Assembly: GCA_033980235.1 (NCBI GenBank)
Contig: CM067067.1
Location: 2,507,001 to 2,571,000 of the forward strand
DNA length: 64,000 bases
DNA from: Diadema setosum
Taxonomy: Eukaryota > Echinodermata > Echinoidea > Diadematoida > Diadematidae
Reading direction: 5' to 3'
Shown piece by piece: positions 1 through 11,896 of the stretch. Each line of letters begins with the position of its first letter. Position 1 is the stretch's first letter. The position numbers were made by a program, and so were the translations under genes. A model generated the notes under the pieces. That model made no database searches. It saw only the letters and a list, made by a program, of their open reading frames with translations, and was not told the origin of the DNA.

Positions 1-928
1 ATTGTATACCGGTAGGTAGGCGGTAGGGCCTAACTTACCGCAGCAGCGACCCCATACGGACAAATACATACACAGCACGCACCCCGCGACGGGGTTAGGG
101 CCTAACAAACATTCCTCATTTAATACTAGTCATAAGTCATTAAAAAAACAGGTTACGTAGGCGTATACAACCTACTTAACGTTATAATTATATGCTTCTT
201 AGTAGACTAGACACTCTATCGTTAGATATATTTGATATCATAGAGTATTTTTGAATTATTTCTAATAAAATTGAAATAATGTAGGCCCTGCCTAGGGAAA
301 ATTTTGGAATTCCAATCCAAGTAGATCCTACTTCATAATAAGTAAAAATTTGGCGTAAATTAATACGGGGAAAAATGATCAATGATAAACGGCAAATAAA
401 TTCAAATAAAAACAACAACAGAAACACCTAGCCTATAGGCCTGATACTCTGATAGTACTGTTAACGTTAGACATAGTTCTATACTCTAAAGTATCTATAG
501 CCCCGGAGACCCGCCGCTGCTGGTCGCAGTTAAAGTATCTACACCTAACGCGCGTTAGGCCCTAGGAGTAAAAAAGGTATGTTCTGGGTGTTGACTCTGC
601 CTCTAGGCTCTATACAGGACTAGATCTAGGTCACGTACTACGTACAGTGTTTTTGTACTGCCATACTGCCACCGCACTGGTATAAATGCATACACATAAT
701 CACAACTTTGTCCACTGGCATCATTTTGGCATGACAAAGACGATCTACTTGAATTTACTCGCGTTCAGTCTGGCATCATCAGACAGACAGTGAAGTAGGA
801 CTGATTTGTCTAGAAAGTGAATCAAATCCTCTCAGGCTGAGGCTAAAGGGTAATGTTTTAAAATCACTTTAACTGTAACTGTACTGTAGCTGGTAAGCAT
901 GTGTATTATCTTGTCTTGTCTTTCCAAA
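1..928. other. AT-rich stretch with no gene recognised
   Basis: No open frame with protein-like content and no convincing exon is visible. The only pattern is a scattered word: GTTAGGGCCTAAC, a near-palindrome, occurs near position 95, related GGGCCTAAC near 28, and an inverted relative GTTAGGCCCTAGG near 553. These could be the worn ends of a small transposon, but I cannot pair them into clear terminal repeats. Confidence 0.5.
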
Positions 929-1442
929 GATGCCCACATTTCCCACAATCAATAGACTTGGACGGTTTCTTCAATGTATGGTAAGGGTACCAGCTATTGG
1001 CAGGGTACATCAACACCCTCTGCATCATGGCTGTTTGCGTATAGAACAAAATGGTACCCGTGGGATTAAGTGCCATTTTATAGCTATGAAAACAGTAACA
1101 AAGAAACGAAAATCAAGCCAACAAAACAAACTAAACACGTTTCAATTACACATCCACTCGGTAACAACGCATGACTATGAAATTCACATGTATTACCTAT
1201 GGAGGGAAGGGGTGCAGATCGTGAGGTACCCTTTTTCAGCCACGCGAAGAAAATGCATCGCACGCACTAAAATTGCATAATTTTACAACAGAGATTCAGA
1301 ATCAACAGAACGGTCACGAGATTTGAAATTGCAGTACATGTATTTACAGGCTACAGCTTATTTGAGGAAAAACTTAGGCGAATTTGTTTTACTTTTGGAA
1401 TAAACGAGCTGCAAATTCATAGGGTGCCGATAGGTGGTACCC

Positions 1443-1610
1443 TCATTCATACAATTTAGATGCCAGTGATGCAGTGGTTGTTGCTGACCCTTGACATATT
1501 GTATCAAGGGTTGAAGCAGCCACTACTTCTTCTGGGAGGCTGTGCCAGTCCTTTGTGTTCCTCGGTAGGAAAGATGACCCTCTGTATTGTGTTCTGCAGG
1601 TAATTCAGTG
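1443..1610 (-). mobile_element. Non-LTR retrotransposon remnant, reverse-transcriptase ORF C-terminus
   Basis: Read on the minus strand, this segment encodes the typical end of a LINE reverse-transcriptase ORF. It contains YRGSSFLPRNTKDW followed by HSLPEEVVAASTLDT, which matches the family pattern F-x-P-R-T-x-x-D-W-N-x-L-P-x-x-V-V-x-A-x-S-L-D. An in-frame stop sits at 1443-1445. The reading frame upstream (toward 1625) is broken by another stop, so this is a dead 3' fragment of roughly 50 codons, not an active element. The motif match is what I see; assignment to a particular clade (Jockey, CR1 or RTE-like) is not possible from so short a piece. Confidence 0.65.
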
Positions 1611-2005
1611 CGTTAATTCATGCTGGTAGCAATACCAAAATTAATGTATATTTTCATGAATAGTTTCATTGATATAAGCACTTGGCATTTTAGTAGCACT
1701 TACACTGTACTGCAAAATGAGCAATTTAAGAGCAAAATCAGATATCAAAAGTTCAGGCAATCAATTCCTGCATGTGGTGTTGGGTGAATATGGGAGTGAA
1801 GGGCTAAGGTGCTTTTTAAGAGAGACCTGTTTATATTACATTTTCTTTGTGCTGAGTAAAAAGTTCCCCCTATTCATGTAAGGAAATAACGTTATAATGC
1901 ATTGTACATGTATAATACATCATTTGTATTTAAAAACACCTCACTTGTATGAATATTATTTACCCTCAGGTAAACAGTGATTGAATCTGCTTCCCTCCTA
2001 TTCAG

Positions 2006-2084
2006 CGAATGTGGAAAGACCATGCAAAGGAGGCTGCATCCCTGACCAGGCTTTGATGCAAGCTCACTCATTGACTGGAAAGCT
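2006..2084 (+). CDS. Probable internal exon of an unrecognised gene (exon A)
   Basis: A 79-base block is bounded by a strong acceptor (pyrimidine-rich tract ending CTATTCAG) and a strong donor (AGCT then GTGAGT). Only one of three frames is open. It starts with two bases finishing a split codon, encodes 25 residues beginning NVERPCKGGCIPDQ and ending SLTGK, and leaves CT for the next exon. The next candidate exon at 3273 begins with a single G that completes CTG (Leu), so the two exons join in phase. The peptide looks globular with two cysteines and is not low-complexity. I do not recognise the family from this exon alone. It could belong to a transposon-derived or pseudogenised gene, because the following exon is frame-damaged. 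Confidence 0.45.
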
Positions 2085-3272
2085 GTGAGTTTCAGCTTTC
2101 AGGATTTACTGAAAGTGCATTATTCAAAAGATTGACATTCTAGGTACATTTATACCATAACCATTGTTCAGAACTTGACCTTACTCCTGTGGGAGGAAAA
2201 AACAACAACTTTATTTTGGAAGTGATGGTACATGTATTGTACTGTACCTGATAATTCTAATGACAACACAGGTACATATTTTGTATGTCACCTAGAACTA
2301 AAGAGTGAAATTTCTGTGAAGGCACATCTTTTAATCTTTACCCTGCCCCTTCATTCCAAGGAAATGTACATGTATGTAGATTCTTCTCTTTCTTTATAAT
2401 GTATATGGCAACATCCCATGCATTTGACAGGTATCACAATAGATAATGAAGCGTGGACCAATCAATCATTTTAATAACAGGGGTCGCACTCAGCTTTTTT
2501 TAAAACTAGCCAGGCGGACTACTTAGAATCAATTTTGACACTGAAGCAATATTTTGGCTAGCCAGACGGACTAGTAACTTCAGAATTTTATGATTTTTAG
2601 CTAGTCCGACGTGATTTCGGGTGGCCAATGGCCAGCGGACCATCGCCAATTTCGAACCCTGAATAGTGTGTATATATAGTGTACCATAGGTGCCTAGGTC
2701 TAGTAATTGGACCATACCAATTTAATCAGTTTCAGAGGACATGATAATGCAAGTCAAATGTAACTTTTGAATGTAAAATTGTTTGTCACTTTTTTTTTTG
2801 GGGGGGGGGGGTTGGTCCAAAAAAAAAAATGACTTCAGACAAAGTTACACTTCGTTGCAAAGATAGTTCTGGTTTGTAATTAAGCTAGACATGGGAAAAA
2901 ACAAACAAACAAACAAACAAATGGCACCATGAAGGCCAGAATTGTGTGAATTGTTCTGTTGTGATCTGTAGCTTTCTTACAGGCCTGTACTACTTCCCCA
3001 TTCCCTTCTGAAACAATTTTGCCCCCTGTAGAGGTTTCCAGATATCATGTTTGACTCACTCCTGTATGTGCATAGTAGATCTTCAGCTTTAAAGAATGAC
3101 CTTCTGATCTTGGTCACTCTTGCTCCGAGTTTGCTGGAGTTGCTAGTAAATATATGATACAAAATTACTGGAAATATCATGTGTATAAATGCATAAGAAA
3201 ATAGTGCACATTGATATGTCTTCAAAATGTTTACCCCGTTTCCATGTATGCTTGCCTTTTTTGTTCTTCCAG
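2085..3272 (+). other. Putative intron between exon A and exon B, holding a small hAT-like element
   Basis: Non-coding sequence lies between the GTGAGT donor and a TTGTTCTTCCAG acceptor. It contains a poly-T/poly-G tract near 2790-2812, an A run, an AAAC microsatellite near 2900-2921, and the short repeat element described separately at 2478-2661. An antisense open frame at 2977-3225 has no protein-like features that I can name. Confidence 0.35.
2478..2661. mobile_element. Short non-autonomous DNA transposon, possibly hAT-like
   Basis: The segment begins CAGGGGTCGCACT and ends with the complement of CAGGGTTCGAAATT, so the first nine bases of the two ends match except at one position. Inside, a CTAGCCAGRCGGACTA motif occurs twice directly and once inverted (as TAGCTAGTCCGACG). 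CAGGG-type termini are common in hAT elements. I could not confirm an 8-base target duplication: the flanks TTTAATAA and AATAGTGT differ. It is about 184 bases with no coding capacity. Confidence 0.4.
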
Positions 3273-3506
3273 GAAGGACTGTTTTAACTACTCATATGTG
3301 GTTGACACAGAACATCCGCAGTCACAGCCCTTCACCCTATTTATGGGAGAAAGCAAATTATACCCTCTTCAGGTACATGTATCTGCAGTTGTGGAGCAGG
3401 GCACAGTCCTCAAGGCAATGTGGGTGCAGCTGATCTTGCCTTCAAGTTGATCTTCGTTCTAAATCGCAACTGCTGGCCACATTGCATGGCGGTGAGACCA
3501 TTTTAA
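3273..3506 (+). pseudogene. Exon B: protein-like exon running into a decayed SWIM-type zinc-finger-like segment
   Basis: After a good acceptor (TTGTTCTTCCAG), the frame encodes 33 residues including KDCFNYSYVVDTEHPQSQPF and ending SKLYPLQ, joining in phase to exon A. It continues VHVSA... and stops at 3448-3450. One frame over, starting near 3383, the DNA reads CSCGAGHSPQGNVGAADLAF and then FKLI, with a stop at 3504-3506. VHVS immediately before C-S-C-x-A-G-x-S-P-x-G-N resembles the first half of a SWIM zinc finger (C-x-C, then C-x-H), as found in YqaJ-exonuclease-associated and MULE-transposase-associated proteins. The second half (C-x-H) is not visible. A one-base loss near 3382 plus a small deletion would explain what is seen. 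Alternatively, CTTCAG/GTACAT is a true donor and the rest is intron. The SWIM reading is inference. Confidence 0.4.
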
Positions 3507-4488
3507 AAGCGACTCCTGTACAAACAAGGAGGATTTGAAACTTTGGCATCCATCCCTTATTTTCTAAATTTGCAGAGTCAACCATAATGCAACCATTTAT
3601 TTATCATCTCCACCCTTCCCCCGTCAAGTCTGCATAATAAAACAGCATTTGCTTGAGAAGTACATACAATGTTATAGGGAAATAGGCACTGACCGTTAAT
3701 TGTGGTCTCCTCATAATTAACAGTGACCATGTTATTTCACAAGCCATTTGCCATATGGATATTGTTGTATTTTGACTATGCACCTGTACTGTGTATGAAT
3801 GATAAGGTACACTTATATTGATACATGTACTATTAGTGGTCAATGCTTCTTTGAAATATGTATTCACTTTTCAAGGAGTTAGTTTTACTTATGATAATGT
3901 AGACAAATATGGAATATATGTGAAAAGCTGCTAATTCCATTATTACACACCACGCCCACAGATAGTGTGTACAAGTTGACAAGGGATGTATAGAGCACCA
4001 AACTGTGACATCGCCATGGAAACTAGTTCTAAATGACCTCACCAGGCCTAAATATCTGTCAAGACTATTGTTGCTAACCATGCTTGCACCTGGTTCCAGC
4101 CCAAGTTCAACAACTCTCTTGCTTTTTTAGGAGTTGACTTAGAACTTGGCATATGTGGCCACTATTACAGGAAAATGCAGTATGTAATTAATGTGCTGCC
4201 AATGTAATGAAAAAAAAAATCTATAGAAAATTTAACCAAAATATTGTGAATCAAACTACTTTCAGTCTTTATAATGTGAATGGTAATTTGAAAACACAAG
4301 ATATAATTGTCTTCAACTGGCATCCTTCATGTATCACTTGAGTGGTGAAGATGTACCCCAAGCAATTTCATCTATGTTCGTAAGAAGTGATCAAGTTCGT
4401 CATGATTATCATACAAGGCAGGCTATTGTGTATCACTTCGCAGTTAGAATTCGACTCAGGAGAAGTGTGATAGCATATACATGTACAG
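3507..4488. other. Non-coding or intronic DNA
   Basis: No convincing coding frame is present. An imperfect hairpin at about 4099-4152 pairs CCCAAGTTCAACAACTC with GAGTTGACTTAGAACTTGG. Several short frames occur on both strands without codon bias or motifs. TACATGTA-type words recur here, as they do through the first 6 kb. Confidence 0.4.
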
Positions 4489-4523
4489 GCCCACAACACA
4501 AGAATTCTTTGCATTGCTCCCAG
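4489..4523 (+). CDS. Possible 35-base micro-exon (exon C)
   Basis: A block flanked by an acceptor-like ATGTACAG and a donor-like CAG/GTAGGC encodes R-PTTQEFFALLP-(G). It starts after one base of a split codon and ends with one base, so it would keep phase with a preceding exon ending in two bases. The peptide is protein-like, but the exon is very short and the acceptor lacks a strong pyrimidine tract. It may belong to the same gene as the exons at 2006 and 3273; I cannot confirm the join. Confidence 0.2.
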
Positions 4524-5211
4524 GTAGGCCAGTAGCCAACATACTATTCAAAAATGTGATGAAATTCCACCTTTTCACTATGCACCTACAGTGTACATAC
4601 AGTGTAGTACCTGTCACATTTGTGTATTTGACTTTGGAGTATGGATGCAATATTGTATTATGCTGTGTGGCAATGAGTAAAATAATTAGCAGTAAAGCAA
4701 GCCCTTTATAGTGTAACTGAAGCATGTTACTACAGATTTTTGAAAGCTTCAAGTTTATCTTGAAACCCAAATCTATAAATGTTGACATGACATCAAATAT
4801 TATTTTCATTACATGTATAATCTTGAACACTCAGTTTGTACTTTCCTTGCATTAAATTAGTATTTGATGTCAGATAACTCATAACGGGTCATTGCATTAT
4901 ATGCGTAATATGTTGCTATTCTGTTTGCTACTTGATTTTGTTATCTGCCATGACTAGCTAAATTGAACCATGTAAGCACCTACAATGTAGGTGCCCATTT
5001 TTGTTGTATTCCTTTGCTTATCCTGATTTTCTTGTGTTTGTGTTTGTAACTTCAATACATGTCCATATCATTGTAAATCTCAAGCCTCATCCACCCCTAT
5101 GTATCCGCTCTTTCTTGCTCACTTCATTTGATGAACCCTGTACTGCTCTTTTCTCTCAATCCTATTCTCTCCTATATTTTCCCTGTCCTACATGTATGTA
5201 CATGCGTATCC
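4524..5211. other. Non-coding DNA, nothing recognised
   Basis: AT-rich, with several TACATGTA words and overlapping short open frames on both strands (for example 4456-4830 on the minus strand) that are hydrophobic, AT-driven and without motifs. Confidence 0.4.
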
Positions 5212-5405
5212 GAGCAATTGCCCCAGAGGGCAATTACTCCCTGGCTAAATACTGGACAGTGGTAAGGTAAGAGTAAAGATTAGGGTTAGGATTAGGTCAA
5301 GGCTTAGGAGTTTGGGTTAAGGTTAGGATTAGGTTCAGGATTAGGATTAGGATTAGGGCCAGGGGAAGGGTCCGGGGTAATTGCCCAAGGGGTAATTGCC
5401 CTAGA
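5212..5405. mobile_element. Small TIR element with a telomere-like (TTAGG/TTAGGG) interior
   Basis: The left end reads GAGCAATTGCCCC then AGAGGGCAATTACTCCC. The right end, complemented, reads GGGCAATTACCCC then TTGGGCAATTACCCCGG. Each terminus thus carries a doubled GGCAATTACC module in inverted orientation, about 32 bases long. Between them (about 5275-5365) lies a degenerate array of TTAGGG, TTAGGA and related units on the + strand. There is no coding capacity. A second, unrelated-ended element at 21,898 has the same architecture. Confidence 0.55.
5279..5365 (+). repeat. Interstitial telomere-like array
   Basis: Units of GATTAGGGTTAGGATTAGG-type sequence repeat with frequent substitutions. 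It is too degenerate to be a recent telomere insertion and is confined between the inverted GGCAATTACC termini of the surrounding element. Confidence 0.7.
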
Positions 5406-6256
5406 CCCATGTACATGTAATACAAGTACTTTTTGTTTCTTATTACTTAGAAAGATTGGTCCTTATGAGGTTTGAAAGGTGAAATGTAAACAACTGATTT
5501 GTTTTATGTTGTAAAGTATGCAGTTCTGCTCGGAATTTGCACTGAATTAATTCTTTCTTTCTTTTTTTTTAGATGTAGGAGATGAGAATAATATGCGTAT
5601 AAAAAATTGGTCCAAGAAACAAATTACATTGGTGTTAATTATCATACATGTACTTCAATCATTCATAAAATCCAGTACCATACTACCATTACTGTATTGT
5701 TTTGACAACTCATGTGTATCCATTCAGATTTACAAAGTTGCTCATACAGTGTCAGATCTTGTGAATTTTCATTTTACATGTGAATGTGCAATATTACTTC
5801 CCTTCGCAAATGTTAAAAGTATATGTATACACTGTACTTTATTTCTGCAGCAGACTGTCATATTAGATCACATCAGATGAGATTGTATGTTGCAACAATT
5901 GTCCTGAATTAGTGTCTCAAGTGCTAAATTTGACATGTGTGGTTTGTATTAGTGTATGTACATTGTTTGATGTGTATTTCGAGTGATGTTTGTCATTTAC
6001 GGACGTAAGTTGGTTAAAATTCCTGTTAACTAATGTTTTCATTCGGTGGTTAAATTAATCGAAGAAAAGATTTAGTGCAATTCCACAAAACTTGCTTAAG
6101 ATGAAACCGACCTCAGTTGGCTTTTGGTAATCACTTTACCCAACAGTTGTGTGGTTCACTTGGAAATCGACTGTCTGTTAAAATGCTATCCAGATTTCTG
6201 AAAGCGTAGATTTGATGGTGTAATACAGATGTATGAATTTGAAATCCAAACTGAGA

Positions 6257-6258
<2 letters not shown>

Positions 6259-6290
<32 letters not shown>
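6259..6290 (+). repeat. (GT)n microsatellite
   Basis: Sixteen uninterrupted GT units. Open frames crossing it read CVCVCV or HTHTHT and are not coding. Confidence 0.95.
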
Positions 6291-6292
<2 letters not shown>

Positions 6293-6782
6293 TTTTTGTT
6301 CTTGTTTGTTTGTTTTTTCTAAGAGGATGCAAAACTGCCATTAATTTCTTCCTCATGCATAATATAAAACACATGCTGTGGAGAGTGAAAATGCTACTCA
6401 TGTTTTTCCATCGCTGGGAGTACAGTATGTGGGTGAGTTTATTATGGGCCGTTTGTGGATTGATTACATTATACTCTACATACGTATAGATCTAGTAGGT
6501 TTGAGTAGGAGAGTGAATGGTAGGCATATTACTCAAAACATCTCCTCACCTTTGTAACTACAATTCCAGAAAGAGCATGAACTGTGACAGAAATCAAATC
6601 AAACATTAACATTTCATCCGTATAGAGTTCATCGGTAATAATGATAGTAATAATACAGTATACATTTAATGTGCAAATTCCACATGACTAACGTGCTCAA
6701 GGCACAGTAGGAAAAGTGAGTTATGAAGTACAAAAATCATTACACAAACATGCACATGAAAACGAATGACACAATCATGATG

Positions 6783-6786
<4 letters not shown>

Positions 6787-6829
<43 letters not shown>
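6787..6829. repeat. (AT)n microsatellite
   Basis: About 21 uninterrupted AT units. Confidence 0.95.
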
Positions 6830-6832
<3 letters not shown>

Positions 6833-7495
6833 TGTATATCATAATATGTACCGGTATACTATTCTATGGTAAAAGATTGGAATGACAAGTAAAGAAGTAT
6901 GTTGCTGGTTTTTCTTTTTTTTTTTTTTTTAAGAGCTCATCTTTCATAAAGTTGACTACTTTGCCGACACCAGAAAAAAAGAATACTAGTCATTTTCTCA
7001 TTAACAGGAAACAAGATAAGATATCATTACTTTAGATGCTGACTAATTTTGTAAAAAACAAAACAAAAAACAAAAACAAGGAAAATGTGACATTCGCAGA
7101 TCATATTTGAGATATTGAGGTGTTGGATGTACACATTTTATGTACCGCCTTCTCAGTATATATGGCAGTGGTCCGATGCAATGATTTCTGCGTGCATACC
7201 AATATCAGTAACACAAGGGATATTTTGCAGTTTCATTGAACAGTCTGTGTTGAAAGTATTTTTTTTTTTTAAGCAAAAAGTTGAAAAGCTGAGATTCCAG
7301 TACTGATTGTCCAATAGTCTTCTTGCATGTTACGCATCCTTGGTTTCCTTGATTGTTTGTTTCGTTTTGGAAAAGTGATTTTGTAAATTCTCAGATCTAT
7401 GGGGAATGTATTCACGGTATACATGTGCATGATAATTATGTAATTGATTTACTAGTAAACTGCAGGTGCCCAAGGGCAACAATCTAATTTGCATA

Positions 7496-7606
7496 TTACG
7501 CGCGGCAAACCGCTCCAGTGTGCACAGCGTGCCGCTGCGGCAGAGTTTAGCGGCAAACCGCCGCCGCTGCCGCGCCGCAAAACCGCTCCAATGTGAACGG
7601 CCCTTA
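7496..7606. mobile_element. GC-rich DNA-transposon fragment ending GGGCCGTTCACATTGG
   Basis: A sharply GC-rich island in AT-rich DNA. Its right end, complemented, reads AAGGGCCGTTCACATTGG followed by AGCGGTTTTGCGGC, a terminus style seen in Harbinger/ISL2EU-like non-autonomous elements. The motif ACCGCTCCARTGTGMAC occurs twice in direct orientation (near 7510 and 7582), separated by GCCGC-rich palindromic sequence. The left terminus is unclear, so it is probably truncated. Confidence 0.45.
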
Positions 7607-10008
7607 ACTCGGATTGTTATATTGCCTGAGTGACGTCACGCCAAGTAATAAAATCCCAGAATTTTACTGACCGCCTACTGGGGTAGTATGAAATGATGAG
7701 TATATTCATACAGCGAGTATGATAATGAGAGAAAATTATTGCCTTGTTTATATTTGTAATTCAACACTTGACAGTCTCTTGGTGTCTTCCAGATAATGTT
7801 TTTTCTTTGGAAAAATACATCTTCGGCGGGGATGTCAGGCGTTATACTGTATTACACGACTACAAAGACAATATCTGTATGATATCTGACTTATGAAGAG
7901 AGGGACACACACTATGCTCTAACTGAATTGCGGATAACTGGATGACAACACACCAAAATTGACAAAATGACCAGGCATTTATCAGACAGAGTATGATGAT
8001 AATAATATTATGATATAGATAATTGAAATGTATAGTGAGGAGTACTTGTACTGAACATTCCTGTCCTTATTCTACTTACTCCGGTCTTTTGCTTTTTAGA
8101 TTAAGTGTCGGAAATGCACTGCAGTATGAAAATATTTCTTACCATTGTTCTCCTAATAACGTGTGTTTGGGTATACATGATATACTAGTTGAATTCAGAG
8201 TTCTTACCGTAGAAAGCTGATTAATCACAATGCGTTTTCTTTTCACAGCAGGAAAACAGGAAGTGTGCTCTGAAAGAGATTTATTCTTGCATTAAGACGC
8301 GTAGCCGTCCAAAATGCATCTAAAATTAGCGCACTTCACCGCCGCTTCGATTATGATATCGACATACCATAATTGCTTTCGGCATTTTACACGATCGAAT
8401 TTTGGGCAAGGGTAATCGTAACATTTCAGAAACTTGTTGAATGCTTGCAGTAGAAATCATTTTTCACCCATGATGCCAAGAAAGTACCCTCTACTATCAA
8501 TCATGTCGAAAGTGATATCCTGTTCACCTACAACGAACAGGGAACAGCACACACATGTGTAACTCATATTACTACATAGGAAGCCGAATGTTCACAGATT
8601 ACTGTATGGCGTGCACGTGAGAAACTACGCTTGTTTCTCGTAATGAAAGCTTGAGCATTTTGGAATAAATCCATGTTTTGATCCAATCAATGAAGAAGAC
8701 ATAGCAATGATGATGTAGGCGCTGTATGAATATCATTCTATGTTAAAGTATACTTAGAAAGTTGAGGGCCAGGACAATGTCATGGTACGTACATTTCTAA
8801 TCATATTCTATTAGATGCTATAGTGATAATCATTATATACATGTATTATGTTCTTTGGACATATAGATAGAAGCAGAGGGCTAAAAAAATTGACTGGATA
8901 GCGGAAATCACATGATACTGATAGACAGCAATGGCAACTGCGTGAAGTACTCAAACTGGAATTATCAACATCTTATGATGTACATTAATACTGCATAAAC
9001 GTATATAAACATTGATTTCTAGTGGCTCCGATCAACCTTCATTGATTAGCATTTACAATGGTCATCGCCGACTATTTTGTCCTCTATAATAGACGGTATT
9101 ATATCTATTATCTACTGATATAACGAATGCATCAAACCATAACAATTTGATTGTTTAGGGGTACTCGGTTTCTTTGATGTACGCTTCGTGAAATGACCCC
9201 TAGGAAGAATGAATCTTGCAACACTAGTCCCATGCTCTTGGGGCTAGAAACGATTTCAAGGGAGAAGGTTTAATGGCTTGTGACTTTGTGCTATGATTCA
9301 GAGAGGCACGACAGCTTTTGGGTATTAACAAGAAAGACGGCCATCGCCACTGTTGTCACGTGTTTAATGCACAATTTAGCTTCAGACTGAGATGGCTCAA
9401 TCCCAACTCTCAGGTTCCTCTCAACCTCAGAATATCTCAGAAGGGTGCTGAAAGCAAATTTCCCTTTTCCCGAATACCCTTTGAAAAAAAAAAATCAAGT
9501 TAAGTCTCCTCCGACAACGTCTCAATTTGCCATGGTCAATGCCTTTGAAACAATAAAGTATGCGTTTCGCATTACTCTGTTGTATGAATGCTCAAGGCAT
9601 GTGTTCATTTGTTGTTTGTTTGTTTGTTTGGCTGGTTGGTTTTTGAAGAACCTCTCCCAGCTATAGGGAAGTCAAGTCCCCGCACCTGAGCGAAATGCCA
9701 ATAGGAAACTCCTTCCCCCGTGATATTAGAGTGGGGATAAGGTGGGTGCATGAAATCGCAAATCTTCCCATCAGGATCGGTGTGGTGCAAATGATTCAAA
9801 ACCTTCTTCATCCTTCCACTCCTTCCGCCAGCACCTGCAGCTTTCCACGTACAGTTGCCATGACAACCTAGGATACAGAGACACTTTTCCATGATGCCTC
9901 TTAATTGCCTAGCCCCGAAGCATCATTCGTCTATTTGGGAGCAGACTATCAACACTTGTCTGTAAACATGCAAAATCATGCAGATAAACAAACAGTAACT
10001 ACGCCCGA

Positions 10009-10039
<31 letters not shown>

Positions 10040-11896
10040 CAAACCAACACGAAACCAGGTGTGGGGTTTCTCTGCATGGGTCTGAATACTAAACTATTTT
10101 TCCGAATAACGGCTATTTGACATTAGAAAGAAAGCCTTAATTGTCCCTTGGTAAGGAGGCAACATTGCTACCATAACTGCAGGATTTATATCAACTTATG
10201 ATATGAAGTTTGTTATCTCACTGTTTGCGCAATTCATGTAATGATAAGACAAACTCTGAAGTGTTGCAACGCACAATCGTGTTTTTTTTTTAAACAACTC
10301 AACTTTCGTGCATATTCTATATTCTAACCTATACCCACTGCCTTTTAATCACCTTTATTTTTGTACTGTATTGTGGGGAAGTCAGAGTTGGCAAAATGCT
10401 TATCGAAAGGGGCTGGGTCGCCATCCATTTCTGGATCAAAAAACGCCTCTCCTTTTCTACTGAAAATTAAAGCCGGATTACGAGTTTTGAAAACGAGCCC
10501 AAGGTTGTTTCATTGTTCATCGCTCAAAATGTCTCAAGTACTCCCGCGCTCATAGTATTTGGTCACGCAGAATAATGCAAATCTGCCAATTAAGTCAAGG
10601 GAATTGTCAGTAATTGATTAATCTTAGGTGCACGGAATATCCTCAAGTTCCTTCTTTTATAATCACGATTTCATAAACCTCACAAGCCCCGAATTTCGGT
10701 ATTCAGTCTTTCATATATCGTGTTTGGTATAATGGGTGACGATTTTCTTGCGTAATATCTAAGCGAGGCCGTGTAGAAGCCAGTCAATCATGACGTAAAC
10801 ACAAGTAAACAAATAAACAAACTAAAATAAAACAGTCGCGAAATGAGGGCATTATCCGCTGATTATGTCAGAGCGTGTTTATAATAACAGGGGAATTGAA
10901 AACATCTTATCAACAACAACAACAACAACAACAACACAACAAACTAATGTGTGTCTTTTATTCATTGCTTTATTATTGTTTATTGTGAATAATGTACATC
11001 AGTATGATTAGAACCCCCACTCCCTTTCAAGCTAAGAATTAAAATATGAAAAGAACAAATCTTGACGCACAAAGGTAAGTGTTAGCTAAACAAACAAACT
11101 TAAAAACACATGTATGTAGATAGAAAGGTTAACCTTCATATTTCTTTCTCTTTATCATGTGGAATTTAATTGAAATGTATAATCACGTGGTCGATGAAAT
11201 TAACACCCAACATCTTATTGCCTGGAAAAACCTAGAGTAGATATTCCTCACGTGATGAACCAACGATAGAAACATAGATATCTCCCCATTGCTTTCATGT
11301 GAGCTTATGTTATTCTTTATGACAGGACTCTGGCGTTCATTTATTGACCTGTTATGCTCACACGTCTCCCGTAACGACACGCTGATGTGTTGGGATAGTG
11401 TTACGTTCTTATGGCGGTGATGCAATCATAATTACCGCGTGATATTGCGAGACCGCTTTTTTTTTTCTTTTTTTTTTTGTGGTAGAGTCTCATTATGCCA
11501 TAACGCACCACCGCACAATTTTACGCAGGCTGTAGCAAGAGGGGAGGGGAATCGATGGACTCATTACGTCTCATTTACGAGTATTATGACGTCACTGTTA
11601 TGGCGATGTTTGTGCCTAGTGAAGCGTGATGACATTTCACGCTTCAGTGAACAATAGTTGCCCGCTGCGCCGGGACAGCACCGACAATGTTCATATCTTC
11701 CTATGACGTCATATCTCAGGCGGAAATTTTGTATTTCGCAAGCTTCTAGGAAAGTGGCATAATTATGTCTCTTTTTTTATCAGAGAGCAAGAAATGAATG
11801 TGTTGTTTATAGTATAAAGGGCAAGTTCGTTGGAAGTAATACAATTGTCACGCCTCTGCAACATCGTTTCTCCCTTGTATTTCATTCAGCGTTGAT
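7607..11896. other. Non-coding DNA, no gene recognised
   Basis: No frame beyond about 95 codons occurs, and none shows motifs. Simple repeats are TTTG (near 9613-9631), AAAAC (10012-10041) and CAA (10907-10937), plus poly-T runs near 10280 and 11458-11480. TGACGTCA-like CRE words occur near 7631, 11588 and 11704, an ordinary number for 4 kb. It looks intergenic or intronic. Confidence 0.45.

Larger units (their letters stand above)
5406..7495. other. Non-coding DNA with microsatellites; one weak 3'-exon-like frame
   Basis: An open frame at 5573-5880 on the + strand follows a long pyrimidine tract ending TTTTTTTTAG, a good acceptor. Its content (starting VGDENNMRIKNW) soon becomes hydrophobic and AT-driven, so if exonic it is probably mostly 3' untranslated. 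GT and AT microsatellites at 6259 and 6787 and a poly-T run near 6917-6930 are the other features. I see nothing else. Confidence 0.4.

Noticed and set aside
930..1280. 116-codon plus frame beginning after a TTTCCAAAG acceptor-like site, and an antisense SIDCGKCGH peptide
   Set aside because: The plus frame has no recognisable domain and the antisense cysteine pair is too short to call a zinc finger; splice-like borders alone were not enough.
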